This document shows, piece after piece, positions 1 to 7,642 of a DNA stretch of 64,000 nt. The position numbers were made by a program, and so were the translations under genes. The notes below the pieces were generated by a model. That model did no database searches and was not told the DNA's origin. It saw only the letters and a program-made list of their open reading frames with translations. Every line of letters starts with the position of its first letter. The first letter of the stretch is position 1. The DNA comes from Leptospira selangorensis (GTDB taxonomy: Bacteria; Spirochaetota; Leptospiria; Leptospirales; Leptospiraceae): contig NZ_RQES01000012.1 of the NCBI RefSeq assembly GCF_004769405.1, positions 248,001-312,000 of the forward strand. The letters are read 5' to 3'.

Positions 1-124
1 CCGGTTTCTGGATCAGTCCCAGTAAACTTTCCGTGTTTATGACCTTCTCCCCGTTACAATTGAGTAGGAATAATAAGATTCCTAACAAAAGGGGGGCTCC
101 CTTTTTGCTTTGTTCGATTTTCAT
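1..124 (-). CDS. Putative lipoprotein, N-terminal fragment cut by window edge
   Basis: Read on the minus strand, an ATG at 124 opens a frame with no stop to the window edge (41 complete codons). GGAG lies about 8 nt upstream of the ATG, as expected for a ribosome binding site. The product begins with a short basic stretch, then a hydrophobic core ending in FLLNC near residue 27, which fits a spirochaetal lipoprotein signal with lipidation at the Cys. The visible mature part is too short to assign a family. It is transcribed in the same direction as the aldo/keto reductase and SsuD-like genes upstream of it (about 90 nt gap), so it may be the last gene of that unit. The function is unknown. 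Confidence 0.6.
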   Translation of the reverse strand, partial: MKIEQSKKGAPLLLGILLFLLNCNGEKVINTESLLGLIQKP

Positions 125-215
125 TTTGGATTCTCCGTTTTTGATATCGAACGAGCAGTATAAATATAAGTATTATATTCTAATTAGAAATTTCTTATAT
201 GGTCATTTTTTTATA

Positions 216-1121
216 TTAGGGAACTCTTTTACCTGTTCCCGCTTCTAAAATTTGAAACCATTCCTCTCTTCCTAGTTGAACTTGAAATGATTTTGCAGCG
301 GATCTAATACGATCCGGTTCATTCGTCCCTAAAACTGGGACTAACTGTGCGGGATGGAATAGATACCAAGAGAATAATACTGCATCGATAGTTGCGCTTT
401 TCTTCTTTGCAATCTCTTCTAATGTTTTATATAAAACAATTTCTTGTTCTGTTTTAGGTTGGAAAACCCTGCCCCCGGCAGTTGGGGACCAGATCATCGG
501 CTTAATCGACAATTCTTGGGCCTGATCGAATACTCCATTTGTCAAAGGATCCGGATAAAATGGATGGAACTCCACTTGGTTTGTAACCAAAGGAAAATCC
601 AATCTGGATTGTAAAAGTGAAAATTGAGAAGGAGTAAAATTAGAAACTCCGAAATATAAAACTTTTCCGCTTTCTTTTAGAGATCTAAAGGTTTTCGCGA
701 TCTCGTCCGCATCCATCAAGGGATCAGGCCTATGGATTAGAAGTAGATCTATTTTATCTACATTCAGTTTTTTTAATGAATTTTCCGCAGAACTTATCAG
801 ATATTCTCCGGATGTATTATAATGTTTTACCGAAATTCCTGGACGATTTGGCCCAGGTAACTGGATCCCCGCCTTAGTAACTATCTTGATCTTATCTTTT
901 AGCCCAGGCTTGGATTTTAATACTGCGCCGAATTTTTCTTCGTTCCCGTACTCACCGTATAGATCCGCATGATCGAAAGTATCTATCCCGGATTCGAGGC
1001 AAACTTCGATCTTTTCTAAAATTCGATCAACACCTGATCCTTTTGGATCCGTATGTAGTCTCCAACAACCGTAGACTAATCTGGAAAAATTTGGACCTTC
1101 TTTAGAAAGTGAAATTTTCAT
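216..1121 (-). CDS. Aldo/keto reductase (YdhF-like)
   Basis: The 301-aa product has a full (beta/alpha)8 aldo/keto reductase layout. The catalytic tetrad is visible as Asp50 and Tyr55 (FDHADLYG), Lys83 (VTKAG) and His130 (LLIHRPDP). The family reduces aldehydes or ketones with NADPH in the cytoplasm, and the closest general type is E. coli YdhF. The start ATG overlaps the stop of the upstream SsuD-like gene in an ATGA, and GGAGAG precedes it, so the two are translationally coupled. A plausible inference is that it reduces the aldehyde released when the monooxygenase desulfonates an alkanesulfonate. The real substrate cannot be read from the sequence. Confidence 0.88.
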   Translation of the reverse strand: MKISLSKEGPNFSRLVYGCWRLHTDPKGSGVDRILEKIEVCLESGIDTFDHADLYGEYGNEEKFGAVLKSKPGLKDKIKIVTKAGIQLPGPNRPGISVKHYNTSGEYLISSAENSLKKLNVDKIDLLLIHRPDPLMDADEIAKTFRSLKESGKVLYFGVSNFTPSQFSLLQSRLDFPLVTNQVEFHPFYPDPLTNGVFDQAQELSIKPMIWSPTAGGRVFQPKTEQEIVLYKTLEEIAKKKSATIDAVLFSWYLFHPAQLVPVLGTNEPDRIRSAAKSFQVQLGREEWFQILEAGTGKRVP

Positions 1122-2269
1122 TTTCTCTCTCCAGTTGTTAAAGGAGTCACAGGCTCTCTGTCCGGAATTCTGCCTTGGGCCTTCGGTAAAGAAACCGTTT
1201 GTATATGAGGCAGCACTTTTTCTGCAAATATTTTACATTCGTCCATCAAAGGATATCCTGAGAGTATAAATGCTCGGATCCCCATATTTATATACCTATT
1301 AATTTTTTCTAATACTTGTTCCGGAGTTCCTACAATTGCAGAACCACAACCCGATCTGGCAAGACCGATGCCTGACCAAATATTAGGTTCTATGAATAGA
1401 TCAGAACCTGCATTCTTCCTGAGTTCGTCTTGTCTTTTGACTCCGGCAGAATTAGAATCCAAGGCTCTATGTTTGAGTTCTTCCGCTTTTTGCAGATCCA
1501 ATTTGGATAATAATCTAGAAGCTGCATCTTTCGCCTCTTTTTCTGTATCTCTTACGATCACATGGATCCTTAAACCGAAATCAATTTTTCTTCCTGCAGA
1601 CTTTGCTCTCCCGCTTAGATCTTTCATTGTGTCCGCCAATCTTTCTTCGGTTTCCGGCCACATCAAAAAAACATCACAGTATTCCGCGCAGAGTTGTCTT
1701 GCATCTTCCGAAATTCCTCCGAAGTATAATAAGGGTCCCCCATTTGTTTGGTAAGATTTAGAAGGATCAGAACTCAATTTGATCTTATAAAATTCTCCTT
1801 GGAAATCGATCTCATCTTTAGTCCAGGATTGTTTTAATATTTCTATAACTTCTTTAGAGATCTTATATCTTTCTTTCGAATCTCGGATCGTACCGGGAAG
1901 ATCGGATGATATAATATTAATATTCAATCTTCCCTTTAACATATGATCCAATGTAGATATGGTCCTTGCAAGCATTGGAGGATGTATTTCTCCACAACGC
2001 ACCGCGGTAAGTAACGAAATGTTTTTAGTAAATTGAGACGCCGCAGCAGCGAATGTCAAAGTGTCTTGCCCCACTTGGTAAGAAGAAGGAAGAAGAATAT
2101 TTTGATAACCTAGCTCGTCTGCGAGTCGGATAATCTCCGCACAATGTTCGAAACTGGATCTTAGTTTTGGATCCGGAACTCCCAGATATTCGTAGTCACC
2201 GTTACAAAGATCGCAAAACCATGCCATCTCAACCTTAGGATCTTCCGAACGAATTACAATAGAACTCAT
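1118..2269 (-). CDS. ssuD: SsuD-like FMNH2-dependent alkanesulfonate monooxygenase (LLM class)
   Basis: At 383 aa it matches the length and order of SsuD, a bacterial-luciferase-fold monooxygenase that uses reduced FMN and O2 to split sulfonates into sulfite and aldehyde. Residues aligned by eye to SsuD active-site positions are Arg234 and His236 (LRIHVIVRD), Arg305 (GLARSGCG) and Tyr339 (LSGYP). The Cys equivalent to E. coli Cys54 is absent (the region reads SSYQVGQD), so substrate range may differ. No ssuE-like reductase or sulfonate ABC transporter is adjacent. It heads a two-gene unit with the aldo/keto reductase and is divergent from a TauD/CAS-like dioxygenase across a region with an 18-bp perfect palindrome. 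Other LLM-class functions remain possible. Confidence 0.78.
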   Translation of the reverse strand: MSSIVIRSEDPKVEMAWFCDLCNGDYEYLGVPDPKLRSSFEHCAEIIRLADELGYQNILLPSSYQVGQDTLTFAAAASQFTKNISLLTAVRCGEIHPPMLARTISTLDHMLKGRLNINIISSDLPGTIRDSKERYKISKEVIEILKQSWTKDEIDFQGEFYKIKLSSDPSKSYQTNGGPLLYFGGISEDARQLCAEYCDVFLMWPETEERLADTMKDLSGRAKSAGRKIDFGLRIHVIVRDTEKEAKDAASRLLSKLDLQKAEELKHRALDSNSAGVKRQDELRKNAGSDLFIEPNIWSGIGLARSGCGSAIVGTPEQVLEKINRYINMGIRAFILSGYPLMDECKIFAEKVLPHIQTVSLPKAQGRIPDREPVTPLTTGERK

Positions 2270-2310
2270 GGTATACGTATTTTAGAAGAAGCCACCGAAT
2301 CAAGACGGAT

Positions 2311-2328
2311 TTGTAGGAATTCCTACAA
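2311..2328. promoter_or_regulatory. 18-bp perfect palindrome between divergent genes
   Basis: TTGTAGGAATTCCTACAA is a perfect inverted repeat. It lies 42 nt upstream of the SsuD-like start and 130 nt upstream of the TauD-like start. Its position and symmetry fit an operator for a dimeric regulator that could act on either gene. It could instead be a dispersed short genomic palindrome. No regulator gene is adjacent. Confidence 0.45.
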
Positions 2329-2385
2329 GAGTGGAAACTGGGTTTAACTAAAAATGGTAAGCTTGATTAAACCGACCTCTAGTTT

Positions 2386-2442
2386 AGAGAATGAAAAGAC
2401 TTGCCTTTCCCCTCTACGGTTTTATAAAAGTTTTCATTCTCT
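2386..2442. promoter_or_regulatory. 12-bp inverted repeat (potential leader hairpin) before dioxygenase gene
   Basis: AGAGAATGAAAA at 2386-2397 is repeated as its exact complement at 2431-2442, with a 33-nt loop that contains a pyrimidine tract. The right arm ends 2 nt before the CGGGAG ribosome binding site of the gene starting at 2458. In RNA the arms could form a long hairpin abutting the Shine-Dalgarno sequence. As DNA they could be two operator half-sites. Confidence 0.4.
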
Positions 2443-2457
2443 AACGGGAGAGCCTCT

Positions 2458-3585
2458 ATGAAAACAAATACAATTTCCCGATCTGGCAAATCCGCAATTA
2501 AGAAAGTCTCCGCTAACAAAACTAAGCCGAAAGGTATAGGCCGGGTAGAAAGATCTTTTTTCCCCGGAAAAGAACTCCCCAGGATTTACGGTCCTGGAGA
2601 CACGAACGCTTTAGAGTCCGGATTTTTACCTGCATGGATCTCTAAAAATAAAAAATCAATCGAAGCAGATCTATTAGAATATGGCGCAGTATTATTCAGA
2701 GGTTTTCAAATTTCCTCCGCCCAAGAATTCGAAGACGTTGCTCTCAGCTTGGACAAAAATTTAAAGACCGACTATTTAGGAACTTCTCCCAGAAACAAAG
2801 TTACTCAGTTTGTCCATACAGCTAGCGAACTTCCTCCTCATTATCCGATCATGCAACATGCTGAGATGAGCTTTTTGGATAAACCTCCCCGCAAACTGAT
2901 GTTTTTCTGCGCTGTTGCACCTAATGCAAACGGCGAAACTCCAATTGCAGACCTACGAAAAATATACGAGGATCTGGATCCTGATCTATTGAAAAAGTTC
3001 GAAACTAAAGGAGTGAAATATATCCGCAAATACGACGGACCGAATGCTTCTCGTTATAATCTTTGGAAAACAAAACGTTGGGACGAAATGTTCTCCACTA
3101 AAGAAAAAAAACAAGTAGAGAAGATTGCCGCGCAGCAAAGATTCCAAGTAGAATGGTTACCGGAAGACGGATTAAAACTCACTAATAAACAGGTTGCCGT
3201 CCGTAAACACCCTATCGCCAAAACAAAAGCATGGCATAATCATAGCCAGGTATTTCACCAAGACGCGGCAAGATTAGAATATGCAAAAATCCTAAAACAA
3301 CAAGGAACTATCCGTAGCTTTATCCTAGCGGGAGTTCTATATGTTCTTACATTCTTAAAGAAGAAGTTAGTAGAGCCGAAAGACCAAGACACAAATGTGA
3401 TCTTCGGAGATGATTCAGAGATCAGCGTTTCCGAGATAGGAAAGGTAAGCCAGGCATTCTGGAAACACTTATCCATATTTTCCTGGCAAAAAGGGGACGT
3501 TCTTTTGATAGACAATTATTCCGTTTCCCACGGAAGATTACCATTCTCCGGACCAAGGGAAATTTTAGTCACCTGGACGGACTAA
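2458..3585 (+). CDS. TauD/TfdA (clavaminate-synthase-like) Fe(II)/2-oxoglutarate dioxygenase
   Basis: The 375-aa product has the double-stranded beta-helix dioxygenase motifs. The iron ligands are His134 and Glu136 (MQHAEMSF) and His358 (SHGRLPF); Thr161 (GETPIAD) and Arg367 (GPREILV) should bind 2-oxoglutarate. The HxE pair, in place of HxD, places it nearer clavaminate-synthase/SyrP-like enzymes than true taurine dioxygenases, so sulfonate oxidation is not assured even though an SsuD-like gene is divergent to it. The first 30 residues are Lys/Ser-rich and outside the fold. CGGGAG is well placed before the ATG. A BASS transporter gene follows after 65 nt and may be cotranscribed. Confidence 0.82.
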   Translation: MKTNTISRSGKSAIKKVSANKTKPKGIGRVERSFFPGKELPRIYGPGDTNALESGFLPAWISKNKKSIEADLLEYGAVLFRGFQISSAQEFEDVALSLDKNLKTDYLGTSPRNKVTQFVHTASELPPHYPIMQHAEMSFLDKPPRKLMFFCAVAPNANGETPIADLRKIYEDLDPDLLKKFETKGVKYIRKYDGPNASRYNLWKTKRWDEMFSTKEKKQVEKIAAQQRFQVEWLPEDGLKLTNKQVAVRKHPIAKTKAWHNHSQVFHQDAARLEYAKILKQQGTIRSFILAGVLYVLTFLKKKLVEPKDQDTNVIFGDDSEISVSEIGKVSQAFWKHLSIFSWQKGDVLLIDNYSVSHGRLPFSGPREILVTWTD

Positions 3586-3619
3586 AATATAGTTTAAAAA
3601 AATCTAAAATATTAAACGG

Positions 3620-3640
3620 CAGCGGGCTGCTCATCCGCTG
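3620..3640 (+). promoter_or_regulatory. Small hairpin abutting the ribosome binding site of the BASS gene
   Basis: CAGCGG (3620-3625) and CCGCTG (3635-3640) form a 6-bp stem with a 9-nt loop. It lies immediately before the AAGGA ribosome binding site (3641-3645) of the gene at 3651. There is no U-run after it, so it is not a normal terminator. It could tune translation or stabilise the 5' end of a processed message. This is inference. Confidence 0.3.
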
Positions 3641-3650
3641 AAGGAAATAC

Positions 3651-4550
3651 ATGCAAGATTACGATTTAGTCAGATTGAATTTCAGTCCAGGAGGACTTTT
3701 TGTCCTGAATATATGTTTGGGACTGATCATGTATGGGGTCTCTTTAGAATTAACAATCGCCGATTTTACGAACTTAAGAAAACAGCCTAAAGCTGCAATT
3801 GTAGGTCTATTTTCCCAATTAGTCTTATTGCCTGCGATCACCCTAGGCTTACTATATATCTTAAAACCTCACCCGGGTTTGGCTTTAGGAATGATCTTAG
3901 TGGCTGCCTGCCCTGGCGGGAATATGTCCAATTTTATCAGCCTTCTTGCGAAAGGAAATGTTCCTCTTTCTATTTCGTTAACTGCGACTACGACGGTTCT
4001 AGCTTGGTTTTTTACCCCATTTAACTTTTTCTTTTGGGGAAAACTATATACCCCTGCAGCAGATAGATTAAAGGAGATCAGCTTAAATCCTGTAGATGTA
4101 TTTCTTTCTATTTTTCTAATATTGGTCTTACCTTTAATTTTAGGCGCTCTTACGAATCGTTTTCTTCCTAAGGTTGCTTCTTCTTTAAAAAAGCCGATGA
4201 GGATCGGCTCCACAGTTCTGCTAGGTATTTTTATATTGATCGCATTCGTTGGTAACTGGAAATCCTTCGTAGACTTCGGACCTGTTTTGTTTTGGCTGGT
4301 ACTTCTTCATAACGGCTCCGCCTTAACGGTAGGATATCTTGCCTCTTGGATCGCAGGCCTCGCTCATAAAGAAAGAAAAACAATCTCTCTTGAAACAGGA
4401 CTACAAAACTCAGGGTTAGGACTTATCTTAATTTTTACATTCTTCCAAGGGATTGGATCCATGGCACTCATCGCAGCTTGGTGGGGAGTATGGCATTTGG
4501 TCAGCGGACTTCTTTTAGCTGCTATTTGGGGAAGAGAAAAAACTAACTGA
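3651..4550 (+). CDS. BASS (bile acid:sodium symporter) family transporter
   Basis: The 299-aa protein is almost entirely hydrophobic, with about nine to ten membrane helices. It carries the family hallmark CPGGNMSN at residues 87-94, the unwound-helix region that forms the sodium sites. BASS proteins are sodium-coupled importers of organic anions (bile acids, pantoate, pyruvate, sulfonated compounds) in the inner membrane. AAGGA precedes the ATG. The substrate is unknown; the neighbouring dioxygenase and SsuD-like genes make an organic acid or sulfonate possible. The 3' end overlaps the convergent DODA-type gene by 8 nt, so the stop codons are read from opposite strands of the same DNA. Confidence 0.85.
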   Translation: MQDYDLVRLNFSPGGLFVLNICLGLIMYGVSLELTIADFTNLRKQPKAAIVGLFSQLVLLPAITLGLLYILKPHPGLALGMILVAACPGGNMSNFISLLAKGNVPLSISLTATTTVLAWFFTPFNFFFWGKLYTPAADRLKEISLNPVDVFLSIFLILVLPLILGALTNRFLPKVASSLKKPMRIGSTVLLGIFILIAFVGNWKSFVDFGPVLFWLVLLHNGSALTVGYLASWIAGLAHKERKTISLETGLQNSGLGLILIFTFFQGIGSMALIAAWWGVWHLVSGLLLAAIWGREKTN

Positions 4551-5412
4551 TCTTCATACTAGTCAGAGATACGGAACTCTGGATGATATCATTATAAAAA
4601 CGGATCTCTTCCTTTTCCTCTGCTAGTGCCAAAGCATATAACATCGGAAGATAATGTTCAGGTGTAGGAATTGCAATCTGCACTGCAGTCCCTAATTTTT
4701 GATAATTCGCTAGGCTTTTCCAATCTCTTTTCTGGATTAGATCCTTGAATGTTTCATTCGCGTCCAATGCCCAGTCATGTGCCTTGTCTTGGTTTTTCCA
4801 ATCATAAAGGCGTAAATTATGGACAAGGTCTCCGCTTCCCAAAACAAGCACACCTTGTTCTCGAAGTTTAGATAAAGACTTTGCAAATTCGTAATGCCAT
4901 TCTCCAGGCTTGGTAGCATCCAAACTCAATTGAACTACCGGAATATTTGCCTTAGGATACATATTCCTAAGAACACTCCATGTCCCATGATCCAATCCCC
5001 AAGAATCATCTTGGATCACTTGTGCATCTTTGGATTTAGAAAGTTCTTCTGCAAGTTTTGGATCTCCAGGTGCAGAATACTGCACATCAAATAATTCCTG
5101 AGGGAATCCATAAAAATCATGAATAGTAGGAGGAGATTGGTTAGAGGTTACGTATGTTCCTCTTGTAAACCAATGAGCAGAAATGCTTAGGATCGCTTTA
5201 GGTTCCGGAAAATCTTTCGTAGATTCCGCCCATGTATCGGCTAACGGATTCGGTCCGAGAGCGTTCATTGGACTTCCATGGCCTACAAAAAATACCGGTA
5301 ATTTCTGCATCGTTTTTTCTCCTCTTATATTTTCAAAAAACCTATGGATCGCGGCCGAACCGAATAAAAGTCCGGCTATCCCCATTAGGAAATTTTTTCG
5401 GTTCAATATCAT
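4543..5412 (-). CDS. DODA/YgiD-type extradiol dioxygenase (class III ring-cleavage fold)
   Basis: The 289-aa product belongs to the 4,5-DOPA-extradiol-dioxygenase family. His45 (VGHGSPM), His80 (SAHWF) and His142 (DHGTW) are the expected metal and catalytic histidines. The family cleaves catechol rings with O2. Residues 1-34 look like an exported or anchored leader (NRKNFL then a hydrophobic stretch), known in some family members. The internal ATG at 5310 (MQKLPVFF) has a strong AGAGGAG ribosome binding site, whereas the ATG at 5412 has none. The protein may therefore be a 255-aa cytoplasmic enzyme starting at 5310, or both forms may be made. A CTTGTAA/TTACAAG inverted repeat lies about 45-65 nt upstream of 5412. 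Confidence 0.82.
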   Translation of the reverse strand: MILNRKNFLMGIAGLLFGSAAIHRFFENIRGEKTMQKLPVFFVGHGSPMNALGPNPLADTWAESTKDFPEPKAILSISAHWFTRGTYVTSNQSPPTIHDFYGFPQELFDVQYSAPGDPKLAEELSKSKDAQVIQDDSWGLDHGTWSVLRNMYPKANIPVVQLSLDATKPGEWHYEFAKSLSKLREQGVLVLGSGDLVHNLRLYDWKNQDKAHDWALDANETFKDLIQKRDWKSLANYQKLGTAVQIAIPTPEHYLPMLYALALAEEKEEIRFYNDIIQSSVSLTSMKIS

Positions 5413-5454
5413 ACGATTAAAATATCATTTTTTAAAACGATATCATTTAGACTA

Positions 5455-5477
5455 CTTGTAATAACCATAGTTACAAG
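5455..5477. promoter_or_regulatory. Inverted repeat upstream of DODA-type gene (candidate operator)
   Basis: CTTGTAA (5455-5461) and TTACAAG (5471-5477) are exact complements separated by 9 bp. They sit between the 3' end of trhO and the start of the dioxygenase gene, a good position for a dimeric winged-helix repressor such as MarR or HxlR types. No regulator gene is adjacent, so the identity is open. Confidence 0.4.
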
Positions 5478-5518
5478 AAATTCTATTTTTTTACTGAGAA
5501 TTGAAATTAAAATCCGAA

Positions 5519-6568
5519 TTATTTTCCTTTGTAAAGTTCGAAAACCTTAGGTCGGATCTTGGATTTGGAAAAATGTTGGTTGGAAGCTGCTTTACCTTTT
5601 CTTAATTTTTTCTGCTCTTCCAAAGGCAAAGAAGCGATCTTTTGGCATTCTACAGAGCAACAATTATCGAATTTTTCCGAACATGATAAACATTGGATAA
5701 ATAGAATATGGCAAGCAGGATTCGCGCAATTGATATGCCTTGCAGATTTTTGATCACATTGGTGGCATTCGCTTAGGATCTCATTTCCTACGGTTTCTTG
5801 GAGTCTCGCGTCGAACACGAAATTTTTCCCCTTAAACTTGGAGTCCAGTCCCTTCTCCTTAATTTCGGAAGCATAGGAAATAATTCCTCCATGCAACTGA
5901 TACACATTTTGGAATCCATGATGTTTCAGATAAGCGGAGGCTTTCTCACATCTGATCCCGCCGGTGCAATACATTACAATTTCCTTATCCTTTTTATCCT
6001 GCAGAAGATCTATTATTAGAGGTAACTCTTCTCTAAACGTATCTGCCTGAGGAAGTAACGCTCCTTCGAAATGTCCTATCTCAGATTCATAATGATTGCG
6101 AACGTCCACTACGATTGTATCTGAAGATTCCAATTTTTTATTAAATTCTTCCGCGTTTAAGTGAGTCCCCACATTGGTTACATCAAAAGTATCATCTGCA
6201 AGACCGTCCGCTACGATCTTGTTGCGGACTCTAATGTCCAATTTTAAGAATGAATAAGATTTTTGTTCCACTGCGATCTTGAATGGAACATTTTTAAATT
6301 CTTTTCTGGCATCTATTGAATCCCTGAATTTTTGAACATTGAATTCAGGCACGGATAATTGAGCGTTAATCCCTTCTCTTGCGATATAGATCCTTCCGAG
6401 CACCCCTAAAGATTCCCATTCTCTATACAGTTCGTTACGGAGAAGGTCCGGATTTTCTAAGATCACATATCTATAAAAGGAAATAGTAGTACGCTGGAAA
6501 TCCTCCGCCTCGATCTTCTTTCTGAGAATATCCTTACTATAAATATTATGAAGAGGTTTATGTTTCAT
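5519..6568 (-). CDS. trhO: tRNA uridine(34) hydroxylase TrhO (rhodanese-domain, YceA/UPF0176)
   Basis: The 349-aa protein has the TrhO architecture: an N-terminal alpha/beta domain (about 25-125), a rhodanese domain (about 140-235) with the active Cys201 in [11 protein letters not shown], and a Cys-rich C-terminal segment (about 260-325) with several CxxC pairs that probably bind zinc. TrhO hydroxylates U34 of certain tRNAs using O2, on the way to 5-methoxy or carboxymethoxy uridine. The length agrees with E. coli TrhO (350 aa). It is a single gene on the minus strand, facing away from the AlkD-like gene. Confidence in the family is high. Confidence 0.92.
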   Translation of the reverse strand: MKHKPLHNIYSKDILRKKIEAEDFQRTTISFYRYVILENPDLLRNELYREWESLGVLGRIYIAREGINAQLSVPEFNVQKFRDSIDARKEFKNVPFKIAVEQKSYSFLKLDIRVRNKIVADGLADDTFDVTNVGTHLNAEEFNKKLESSDTIVVDVRNHYESEIGHFEGALLPQADTFREELPLIIDLLQDKKDKEIVMYCTGGIRCEKASAYLKHHGFQNVYQLHGGIISYASEIKEKGLDSKFKGKNFVFDARLQETVGNEILSECHQCDQKSARHINCANPACHILFIQCLSCSEKFDNCCSVECQKIASLPLEEQKKLRKGKAASNQHFSKSKIRPKVFELYKGK

Positions 6569-6638
6569 ACGAGAGTGGATCTTTCCTAAAAATTAGGATT
6601 TGTTGGACCTCCTAACTGGCAAGCCCAAAAACCGAAAT

Positions 6639-6667
6639 TTAGAACATGACATTTGTCCTTCTATAAT
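6639..6667 (+). promoter_or_regulatory. Sigma-70-type promoter for AlkD-like gene
   Basis: A perfect TATAAT lies at 6662-6667. Seventeen bp upstream is TTAGAA (6639-6644), a weak -35. Transcription would start near 6674, just downstream of a possible TTG start at 6670 and 30 nt before the ATG at 6706. This favours the ATG as the true start. Confidence 0.45.
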
Positions 6668-6705
6668 GCTTGCCCTCCCCATCTGCCAAAAATAGATTTT
6701 GTCCC

Positions 6706-7464
6706 ATGCCCAAATCCAAATCTATATTCCAAAAGAAATTATTGGGAGGAGAAACTTCCAAGGCGGAGGAAGTGATCGAAGAAGTCCGAAAACTCTCCGA
6801 TCCAAAAGCGGTCGAAATACTCTCTCGATTTTTCAAAACGGGAAAGGGGCAATATGGAGAAGGTGATCTATTCCTAGGAATAAAGGTCCCACCACTTCGA
6901 AAAATTTCCAAATTATACAAGGGACTCCCGTTATCCGAACTTCAGAAAATCGTAAAATCAAAGTACCATGAAGAAAGACTTTTAGGTTTTTTTATACTAT
7001 GTGAGAAGTTCCAAAAAACTCCGGAAGAAGGTCGCAAAGAACTTCATCTATTCTATTTAAAAAACTTAAAATACGTGAACAATTGGGACATCGTAGATCT
7101 AAGCTCCAGGGAATTGATCGGAGATTATCTGATAGATAAGAAAAGAGACATCTTATATAAACTAGTTAAATCGAATAATCTATGGGAAAGAAGGGTCGCG
7201 ATCATCTCCACTTATGCTTTCATTCGTAAAGGTGACTTTAAAGACACATTAAAGATCTCCGAAAACCTATTAACGGATAAGGAAGATCTTATTCATAAGG
7301 CAGTGGGTTGGATGCTAAGAGAAGTTGGTAATAGAAGTTTAAAACCTGAGACTGACTTTTTGGATAAACATGCTCACAAAATGCCCAGGACAATGCTTAG
7401 ATATGCGATTGAAAAGTTCCCGACAAAGCTAAAATTGAAATATATGAAGGCTGGCAAGGAATAA
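6706..7464 (+). CDS. AlkD-like DNA alkylation repair protein (HEAT-like repeats)
   Basis: The product is 252 aa if read from the ATG at 6706. It consists of tandem helical HEAT-like repeats, as in AlkC/AlkD DNA glycosylases, which remove bulky or cationic alkylated bases without base flipping. Family-typical segments are the early YGEGDLFLGIKVPPLRK, VNNWDIVDLSS in the middle and the late HKAVGWMLREVG, which hold the aromatic and Asp residues that contact the lesion. The frame can be opened 36 nt earlier by a TTG at 6670, but that codon lies upstream of the transcription start predicted from the TATAAT box. No Shine-Dalgarno is seen before either start. A GCCGC/GCGGC hairpin follows the stop. 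Confidence 0.85.
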   Translation: MPKSKSIFQKKLLGGETSKAEEVIEEVRKLSDPKAVEILSRFFKTGKGQYGEGDLFLGIKVPPLRKISKLYKGLPLSELQKIVKSKYHEERLLGFFILCEKFQKTPEEGRKELHLFYLKNLKYVNNWDIVDLSSRELIGDYLIDKKRDILYKLVKSNNLWERRVAIISTYAFIRKGDFKDTLKISENLLTDKEDLIHKAVGWMLREVGNRSLKPETDFLDKHAHKMPRTMLRYAIEKFPTKLKLKYMKAGKE

Positions 7465-7481
7465 AAGATCTTTAATGCTAT

Positions 7482-7498
7482 GCCGCACAAGCGGCTTT
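7482..7498 (+). terminator. Short hairpin after AlkD-like gene
   Basis: GCCGC (7482-7486), loop ACAA and GCGGC (7491-7495) are followed by only three T residues. The stem is GC-rich but short, so it would be a weak intrinsic terminator. Confidence 0.4.
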
Positions 7499-7607
7499 GA
7501 ATTGATGGAAGAAACGATACTAGAGCCTAAATCTTTCCTTTATGTTTAAGTAGGACCATTCTACAAAGATCCAAGCTCTTAGCCAGACAGGCATAATCGT
7601 AGGGACC

Positions 7608-7621
7608 CGTAAAAATTTACG
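7608..7621 (+). promoter_or_regulatory. Palindrome in leader of DEAD-box helicase gene
   Basis: CGTAAAAATTTACG is a perfect 14-bp palindrome lying 11 nt before the AGGAG of the helicase gene. The helicase is preceded by about 180 nt without a gene, so a long 5' leader is possible, as for cold-induced RNA helicases elsewhere. The regulatory role is inference. Confidence 0.3.
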
Positions 7622-7642
7622 CGAGTATCCCAGGAGCAATCT

